Shown here in pieces: positions 57,901-64,000 of a DNA stretch of 64,000 nucleotides (positions are counted from its first letter, which is position 1; every line of letters starts with the position of its first letter). A model generated the notes under the pieces. It was not told the origin of the DNA, did no database searches, and saw only the letters and a list, made by a program, of their open reading frames with translations. A program made the position numbers and the translations under genes. The stretch lies in contig JASSKH010000006.1 in assembly GCA_031763025.1 (NCBI GenBank), forward strand, positions 15,217,479 through 15,281,478, given 5' to 3'. This DNA comes from Macrocystis pyrifera. Its lineage: Eukaryota > Sar > Phaeophyceae > Laminariales > Laminariaceae.

Positions 57901-60221
57901 AGAGGAGATAAGGTTCTTCAGCCGACGATCCCACACTACAGCAGTCTGCACACGTACATCAGTTGCTGTTGATGATATCACATTAGGCTCTTTGCTATAA
58001 TCTACCTACCCCGTGGGGATACGGTCTTATTAATAGGTGGAACCACGGACAGGGGCCCCGCCGGGCCATTACCGGTGTACGAGTAGCAAAAAGCCTTGGA
58101 GCCACGAAGGCACTGGTTCCAAGTCTATTCTTATACCTGGTACCGTATGTGACAGTGAGTGACACAGCCCGTCTTGATACCACACCCCCCCCCATAGAGT
58201 ATACCAATAGTATATACCACCCGGGTGGCCACCACTCTAAAATCCTAAACAACCACCCGAGTTATCACCCGGGGTAGGGTGCTTACCACGTATACCACAC
58301 CCCCTGAGGTATTGCCTCGAAATCAGCAGACGGGTCGGTCCACTGGTACTAGTAGTTGCCGCCTTTGTGGCGTGTTGCGGAAACATAATACCCTAAAGAG
58401 TCATGAGCGCCGAGTTTGCACTTTAGGGGCCTTAACAGGTGTCATCGATTTTCAGCGCTCGATGTTGTTTCGAAAGGGGAAGGAAGGTTGCCAATACCGA
58501 ACAAGGTGTTTTCGGAAATATCTGGTCGAGAGGCCTCCGAAAATAGAATGTTAATGTTAATATTAATGTTAATGTTAATGTTCGACTAAAGCACCCTTAC
58601 CGCTGTCGAGAAAGCTATCACAAAACCGCTAAAAAATGATCGCACCTGTGATATGTGCAAACTCAAAGCTCTTTACTCTTTACTCTTTACTGTACACTAA
58701 TCCCATCCCAGACCAGTTTTCCGCTCAACTCGCGTTTGCGTGTGGCGTCCTCGAAACAATCTGGTTCTCAGAATACCGAACGAAGCTCGCGATATCAAGC
58801 ACGCGTTGAACACAGTCACCGAGCCGCAAACTATCCGTTTCGGATGCCCAAGAAGATACAGGTACGAGTAGTAGTATACAATAGCTGTCACTACTTGTGG
58901 CAACTCTGATAGCAGCAGGATATTTGCAACCGTTGTCAACTTGTGTGCGGCGTTTGTGGATGGTAGACGGGGGGAGGAGGGAGTAGTTGGTGCTGTCTTA
59001 TCGCCCTTCATTGCAACTGCTGTGTGTTGAATGTCGTCTGTAGCCACTGCTACCATTCCCCCTTGTAAATCACACCCCAGTATACCACCCGGAGGTGGTG
59101 AGTGATCTGAAATCCCAAACGACCACCCAGTTTATCACCGGGGGTATACCACACCCCCCGCCCCCCCCGCACACACTACACCATCCCCGATGATGAGAAT
59201 CCAAAACCAAAAAATATTCGTAGTCACCGAGGGTGTGGTACACACTGCTGTCATGCTGCTGTGTACAGCAAGCAGTACGTATAAATACGCGTAGGCTACT
59301 GCTTCTATCATACCGAGTGCCGACTGGGAGATGCGCATGGGAAATACTACTGCTGTACATATGCTATCATCTACCAGGTATCATACTCTAGACTATTGAT
59401 AGACACTCGCACCGCGTACTCTTTCTTACGATATACCAGTGTGAGATGCAAGACGAGAATTACGCCAATTTAAGTATTAATAGTATTAATACCAGTATAC
59501 CCTATAGAAGCGACAATGTGCAGCTAAACAGCAGTATAATAGTACACGGGCTACAGGCAAGTGATATCACCTCGGTCGAGAGGAGCGAAGTTAACTTGAG
59601 CGGATGTGGCAACAAAAAGCGTGAAGTACTTCGTAAAAGCACGAGCACTGCTCACCATGTTTGTACGATTGAGAGGCTTACAAGGCCATCGTTTTCTTTT
59701 CTTATTAGTAGAAGAGGGGCGGCCGCGCGGGTCGCCCTCGAAAATAAACAGAGTTCACCTTCGATTGACACTCTACCTTGTACTTTCTGTAGGCAGACGG
59801 CACACAGGAGTAGGTACCCGTTCACCACCAGAACCTGGTACCCGGTATATGATAATAGCAGAATACTCGTATCTAGCGCGTACTCGTAGATAACACTCGA
59901 GACTGTTCGAGCGTTCGAGCACAGTACTTTGCCCACTGCCCACTGCCCACGTCCACACAGGGCGGCGAGGAAGTACGAGGCTGTCCGAGTGTCATGGCAG
60001 TGAGAGGTGAGAGGGCGTGATGGGTAAAATACGACGCCATCAAGAAGTCACTCACCTGTGTACGGCCTTTCGCAGATCTTACAAGCCTTCCCGTGCGGCT
60101 CCTTCGTCATGCGGACGTAGGGGTTATCCCCCAGACACGTTTCACACACAATGGGGAAGTCCGACTCCTCCCACGCCTTCTTGTTGTTGCCCCCCTTCAG
60201 CTGATATCCCCGCTCCCCCAT
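48928..60221 (-). CDS. RBM22: Pre-mRNA-splicing factor RBM22/Slt11
   Basis: RBM22 (Slt11/Ecm2 in yeast) binds U6 and the intron in the activated spliceosome and helps shape its catalytic core. Coding exons: 60221-60056, 56813-56703, 54689-54535, 53387-53281, 51884-51692, 51232-51104 and 49644-48928. They sum to 1578 bases, or 525 residues and a TAG, with every phase matching. N-terminal Cys-pair zinc sites: CETC...CKIC in exon 1 and CQTC...CQTC in exon 2. A CCCH finger of form C-x7-C-x5-C-x3-H spans residues 163-181, crossing an intron. The RRM (about 230-305) has RNP2 SLWLGN and RNP1 KDFAFVQF. The C-terminus (about 305-525) is acidic, then Pro/Gly rich with [14 protein letters not shown], longer than in the human protein (420 residues). 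The start is the first ATG, which precedes the conserved [13 protein letters not shown]. Introns are 0.46-3.2 kb and repeat-laden. Confidence 0.97.
50042..50146. mobile_element. TA-flanked MITE, copy 7
   Basis: TTACGGGGGACCATAGTAAA and its complement, between TA dinucleotides. In RBM22 intron 6. Confidence 0.92.
50175..50440. repeat. GGGTC-motif element, interrupted by a MITE
   Basis: GTTCACGGGTCGGGTCGGG-type start, AAAAGGGTGACCCGACCCG, CCCATGATATTTAC, then the MITE at 50290-50396, then CATGAACCGTGAAGAGCCC. Ends resemble those of 39947-40135. Confidence 0.75.
50290..50396. mobile_element. TA-flanked MITE, copy 8, nested
   Basis: TTACGGGGGTACATAGTTAA and CCCCAGTAA tips with TA on both sides, only 144 bp from copy 7. 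Interior in the same orientation as copy 6. Confidence 0.92.
52023..52110. repeat. Dispersed repeat, copy 2 (partner at 1913-2000)
   Basis: TAAGCTTCCCCTTCGGG, GGGGTTGACTTGATTTAAA, GGGGTGTCGCAAG and CAGGCGTTCG. In RBM22 intron 4 region. Confidence 0.6.
52660..52702. repeat. TAGCA pentamer tandem repeat
   Basis: About eight units of ATAGC in a RBM22 intron. Confidence 0.95.
53440..53716. repeat. Two minisatellites beside RBM22 exon 4
   Basis: A 16 bp unit (GCATGTGTACGACAAG) repeats five to six times at 53450-53545. A hexamer (CAGTAC) repeats about eleven times at 53650-53716. Both lie in the intron upstream of exon 53387-53281. Confidence 0.93.
54182..54310 (-). repeat. Dispersed R repeat, copy 3
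   Basis: TTCGATGATAATCGAGGAGC, CTCTGCGCGATAAAAATGAA, a G-run, then AGAAGGGAAGGCATC. Corresponds in order to 14740-14860. Confidence 0.65.
54345..54390 (-). repeat. Short dispersed motif, copy 2
   Basis: Reverse-strand CCAAGTAACATGTCCCC then ACAACGGGAGTGCAGTCC. Compare 18340-18380. Confidence 0.55.
54711..54783. repeat. Minisatellite, 18 bp unit, four copies
   Basis: Unit ACACGTCATGGAGGGGAA repeated exactly, just upstream (in transcript sense) of RBM22 exon 3. Confidence 0.97.
56562..56600 (+). repeat. Short dispersed motif, copy 3
   Basis: CCAAGTAGTTTGTCCCCAAG then ACGGGACTGCAGT. Compare 18340-18380. Confidence 0.55.
56870..57130. repeat. Minisatellite, about 30 bp unit
   Basis: Eight to nine units of TTGGTCAGATGCGATGTCGT with GATTGGGTGC between them, beginning 57 bases from RBM22 exon 2. 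Confidence 0.93.
57308..57400. repeat. CCCACTG heptamer tandem repeat
   Basis: About twelve units in RBM22 intron 1. Two to three more units occur at 59930-59951. Confidence 0.97.
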
Positions 60222-62391
60222 GCTGCTGCTGCTGCTGGCGTCGCCTCAGCTAGACCTCTCGACTCGCGCCAAATCGACACAACACAGACCGGCTCCCTAG
60301 TCGATGCTTGTCTCCTCGCCTGTCTTGCTTAAGCGAATTGCAATATCTGGAAACGCAAAAGTTTTACTTTGTACTTCGAGTCGAAGAGATGTAGCTAGAG
60401 GCCGTGGCGTGCGGCCGGAGTTGTTGGAGGTTGGAGCCGCTCCTTGCGAGTTGTGAGGGTGATCGACGGTGTTCCAGAAATATTTGGCGTTATTTGTACG
60501 GAACATAGGGGATATTTGAACATCCCGCTTTTCACACCCTCACACACGTACACATAACCTCAACCAGCACGAACTGCCGAACACGATACGGTATATCGTT
60601 ACTGCCGAAGGTCTCCGAACTATTCTGCTTCAACCCTGACGCCGGGACCACTTAAAGAACCTGCGAGGGCTGCGGCCGCCATTACACTGGTACGTTCGTC
60701 GAGGGATGGGTACTCATGGGCTCTGGAGTAACGTATGGTGTTGTTGTCTCATTTCTTTGTTTTGGATCGAGAACCTCGGGAAAGTTCCTTCTTTTTGCTC
60801 TTTGCTCCGACGTTAGCGCGAACCATATCAGGTACGAGTACCACTGCTGAGGGTATACGATGCGCCGTTGACACGCTGGGGTGGTTGTACGTATAATGTA
60901 CGATCTGAGCCGAGCCCCTTGGTATTGCTGCAGCATTGGTTTGTTTGTATGTTGTTCCAGCATACTTGGAGCTTGGACAGGCACTACTCACTGCTGTACT
61001 ACTCTCAATGCATTGAGAACTTGACGCACGGCGGTTGGATACTGCTCGACGTGTCGATACTTCTGCTGCGATACTTTGCCATCTTGCCCGCTACCCAGGT
61101 CCGACGCACCCGCGCGATCGATATTTTTATATCGTTGCTCATTGCTCGGCGTGCGATGTTGAGCGCATCCTCGGGGAGTCCCGAACCACTCTTAACTCGT
61201 CGTTGTCGTAGTTTCCCCGACTACGAGTATACGTACAAGTATATGTACAGCAGCCAGTATACAGCAGTAGGTATTATTAACGTGGAAATTATGGAAAAAA
61301 AGCTCTCCGATACAGAATAATACAAAACGACGTTTGAAATGAAATCTGTTCTGTTACTGCTGCTGTATACCTGGTAACTGTTATCAATAGTACAGGAAAA
61401 TAAGAAATTCGGCAGTGGTTATACTGAAGTTAGTGTAGAACTTACCCATTCTTGAATAAGAAATCCAGCCTGAACCAACCCGCCTGTTTTTTTGATGCAC
61501 CATTATACATCAATATCCTTCGTTAATACCTGGTACTAATAATATCATAATACAAATAAACACCTGGTACTCTATGTAGTACAAAGGCGCTTCGCTCCGC
61601 GGGCGGCCTACGCCGCCCGCTACGCTCGCTCAGGAAGGAAAAGTACATCAAATTATGCGAAGCGGACAGAGGTCCATGATTGAATATATATTTTTTCATG
61701 ACCGTAGTTGCAAACTGGCGACTTGATAATGCCAAGGGTCTCGCCGCCATGCTTCATTCATTCATTGATTGAGGAGAAACAGCTCGGACGCCACATACAC
61801 TTCGCGTCGCGGGCGGTTTTCCGCTACGCTCGCTCACATGTCGTACGTACGTACACACCCCAGGTAGGGCACCTATTTTCTTCTTTCGATATGCTCTGTG
61901 TCTGTACTCGTCTGTACGAAAGATAAAGCACAGCACGGCACAGCAACACAGCAAAAACAATGGAAATGAAAGCGAAAATTTCTGAAAGGAAAAAAATCCC
62001 CGTCCCCTGTCGTGTAATAATTTACCATTAATACTTGATTGGAACACCTTACACCGGTCAATAAGAAAAAAGAAAAAATCAAACAGCAGAGCTTCTCCCT
62101 CAGCCTCGTACGCCGCCCGCCCCTCTCGCGACCATCTCGCCACCGATTCGGTCCGGGTAAAGCTTTCCTCCCTCTCTTCCACAGTGAGCCCCGTCGCCCG
62201 CCTCGCATGAAGCCCGGTGCTCACCGTGGACCTCGTTCGCCAGCTCGACAATGTTGGTGCTCCGACTGGGTACCGCCCTCTTGTAATTTTCAGCCCGGTC
62301 GCAAAAACAAGAACCGCTTGAATATTATCTTACAATCCCGAACGACCCTTAAATCCTTAAATACTCGTACGTACTCTATCAAAAATCACAA
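60222..62391. other. Region upstream of RBM22; no gene recognised
   Basis: Contains the RBM22 5' flank. A frame ending at a CAG-GTCCGA border near 61100 reads WILLDVSILLLRYFAILPATQ-like hydrophobic residues but has no partner exon. A plus-strand stretch at about 62214-62310 and its complement both look weakly coding. Neither is supportable. Confidence 0.45.
61585..61640. repeat. GC-rich hairpin, with partial second copy at 61798-61840
   Basis: CGCTTCGCTCCGCGGGCGG, CCTACG, then CCGCCCGCTACGCTCGCTC. The second copy has CGCGTCGCGGGCGG then CCGCTACGCTCGCTC. Such palindromes stand apart in composition from the A/T-rich surroundings. Confidence 0.7.
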
Positions 62392-62733
62392 ATGGAGGCC
62401 AGACAGAGCCTATTGATGCATCCCTCGTGTCTCGAGGCGCACGCGACGCCTAGGCACGAAAGCGGCGACCGCGCTCCTTGCAACTCCCCCTCTACCCGCC
62501 AGCACCCGCTGACACCCGCGTCAATGCCGGGTTCGCCCGCGGAACCGTGCTCGGAGTACACGCACGCACATGAAACGAAAGAAGAAAAAAGGAAAGAAGG
62601 GCTGAAAGTACGAAGAGAAATGGAGAAAACAGAGACCCGCTGGAAAGGTCCGGCAAGTAATAACAGGAGGCGATTTCCAAGTGGGAGCTCTAAGAGGCCA
62701 GGGATGTACCAACCGAGCACGCTCAGAGAGTGA
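62392..62733 (+). CDS. Hypothetical 113-residue hydrophilic protein
   Basis: ATG (context ACAAATGG) to TGA. The second half is strongly charged (HETKEEKRKEGLKVRREMEK) and ends in a Ser/Arg/Pro-rich tail. I recognise no family. The first half is Pro/His/Ser rich and could instead be untranslated, with a later start at residue 44. Codon composition is G/C-rich compared with the flanks, which favours a real gene, but the opposite strand is also open over most of it. No intron borders or homologues seen. Confidence 0.35.
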   Translation: MEARQSLLMHPSCLEAHATPRHESGDRAPCNSPSTRQHPLTPASMPGSPAEPCSEYTHAHETKEEKRKEGLKVRREMEKTETRWKGPASNNRRRFPSGSSKRPGMYQPSTLRE

Positions 62734-63724
62734 GATCTAAGTAAAAAGTTCTATACTACTACTCTGTGCACTGCTGTCCGAGTACTACTGCTGTATACAA
62801 CAGTCTACAACAGTAGTACAACCAGGTAACCAATCGGTTCTCGATGTCTGGTGCATGATGCATGGTGCCTGATAGAAACATGCCCGACACCAGAGGCAGC
62901 ACTAGCAACAGCTTTAGGCTCTTTATTTAGCCAACGAGTGCATGCATGACCATGACATGCTGCTGCCTGCAGCTGACGTTCCGGAACACGACCGTCCGTT
63001 TGGTCGTTTGGTCATTTGTAACTTGACGTTTGAGGGTACATATTTAGCGTACAACAACAGTATTTACATTCGACGTGATATACCGCCATTCGCTTGTTGT
63101 AGATCCCTACGACAGGAAGCCACCCCCGGCGGTAGAAAGGCGAAACTGCAAGAAAAGGACAGCAGTTTCATCACCAGGGTACGTGAGGCGTTATATATGG
63201 TAGGCGTTACGTACCACCAGGGTTACAATCAGGCCGCCGGCACGTGGTGCGCGCAGCTTGGACATACCGACATAAGGACGTAAATATGCTCAAAACGTGG
63301 GTCGCCTGCGGCGAGACGGCCGGAAAAAAAAATAGGCCTGCGGCGAAACGGACCCCAATACTTGTGATGTTTTCGCCGCCGACGAAAAAGTGGGCGCACT
63401 TATCATATTTTGACCTTTATATGTACTGCTATGCACAGCACAAATAGAAGTGCAGCAAGCCGCACATTGCCTCCAGCGGATACCAGAAAGTGCGCCAAGC
63501 GGAATTCTGACGAAAAAAGTGCGCCAGCGCACCGCCGCACCCCCCAACCACATCCCTGGGTATATACCACCCCCCCCTGGCTGGCGATCAAGTTAGATCA
63601 TTTTTGTGCGGGGAGAACCTTAACTCCGCACAAGGGGGATGGTCGTATCACGTAGTGTGTATATGGTAAGGCGCCTACGAAGCAGTTACATAGTGAACCC
63701 ATTGCTGTCTCTGGAAGCGGCCAC
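62734..63724. other. No gene recognised
   Basis: Mostly CAGTAC-type simple sequence. Frames at 62942-63283 and 63410-63655 look like chance reading. Confidence 0.5.
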
Positions 63725-63990
63725 ACCAGAAATTAAATCAATTCATTGATGCTGTCATCCATATGCAAGAAAATCCGCCTCCAAAGCGGTTCTTAGTAGG
63801 ATGCAGCTCACCCTTCATGCGACTCGCCGGACACCTCAAGGCGCTTCGCGCTTGGTGCAAGCAATGTCTGCCTGGTCGGTGAAAACCCGATGCGCTCCGT
63901 CCCGGCATTGTAGGGATGCGAGGGTCTATGGTCATACGACTACGGCTATGCATGATATTGAGTCCCCCCCCCCCCCCCCCCCCCCCCATA
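63725..63990 (+). repeat. Poly(C)-linked dispersed repeat P, copy 5 (most complete)
   Basis: ATTCATTGATGCTGTCATCC, GCGGTTCTTAGTAGGATGCA, CACCCTTCATGCGACTCG, GGCGCTTCGCGCTTGGTGCA, TGTAGGGATGCGAGGGTCTA, TGCATGATATTGAGT, then a C-run of about 22. This is the reference for the family and shows the uninterrupted site of the MITE in copy 4. Confidence 0.9.
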
Positions 63991-64000
63991 TTATATATGG

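Noticed and set aside
62214-62310. Exon-like stretch readable on both strands (LTVDLVRQLDNVGAPTG plus; NIVELANEVH minus)
   Set aside because: Each strand gives a short plausible peptide but no consistent acceptor/donor pair or neighbouring exon, so neither can be preferred.
1-64000. Retroelement or virus-derived genes
   Set aside because: No reverse transcriptase, integrase, capsid or transposase motif was recognisable in any open frame. The mobile DNA visible here is short and non-coding.

Overview
The window reads as nuclear DNA of a photosynthetic stramenopile, most likely a brown alga or a close relative. Three observations support this. A plastid-targeted protein carries the bipartite leader typical of red-derived secondary plastids (signal peptide ending just before a Phe). 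There is a flagellar transition-zone gene, so the organism makes flagellated cells. Genes are broken by long introns full of simple repeats, short inverted-repeat elements and interstitial TTAGGG-like tracts. No bacterial, organellar or viral gene block was seen.

Four multi-exon genes can be read by joining exons in phase. (A) A plus-strand gene from about 12.7 to 25.1 kb encodes a long, mostly disordered Gln/Ser/Gly-rich protein. Its last exon resembles the N-terminal conserved region of the DNA-repair scaffold SPIDR; this identity is tentative. (B) A minus-strand gene from about 32.5 to 26.8 kb encodes the B9-domain ciliary protein B9D2. (C) A plus-strand gene from 35.6 to 45.2 kb encodes a plastid-targeted Cpn10 co-chaperonin. 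(D) A minus-strand gene from 60.2 to 48.9 kb encodes the spliceosomal protein RBM22/Slt11. Its seven coding exons sum to exactly 526 codons. Genes A/B and C/D converge, and B/C diverge.

The most interesting signal is inside the 6.6 kb first intron of the Cpn10 gene. Eight C/D-box snoRNA-like genes lie there on the host strand. Six are near-identical copies of a double-guide snoRNA. Its two guides match conserved 25S/28S rRNA and predict the same pair of 2'-O-methylation sites as yeast snR60 and human SNORD80. The other two copies keep the first guide but carry a different second guide. Terminal stems vary between copies with compensating changes.

The remainder is repeat-rich: a TA-inserting MITE family of about 105 bp (nine copies, one nested in another repeat so that its empty site is visible), a dispersed family often ending in a poly(C) run, G/C-motif elements, a 490 bp long-TIR element, several minisatellites and a 260 bp tandem array. 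The first 12 kb and the 60.3-64 kb end hold no gene I can name.
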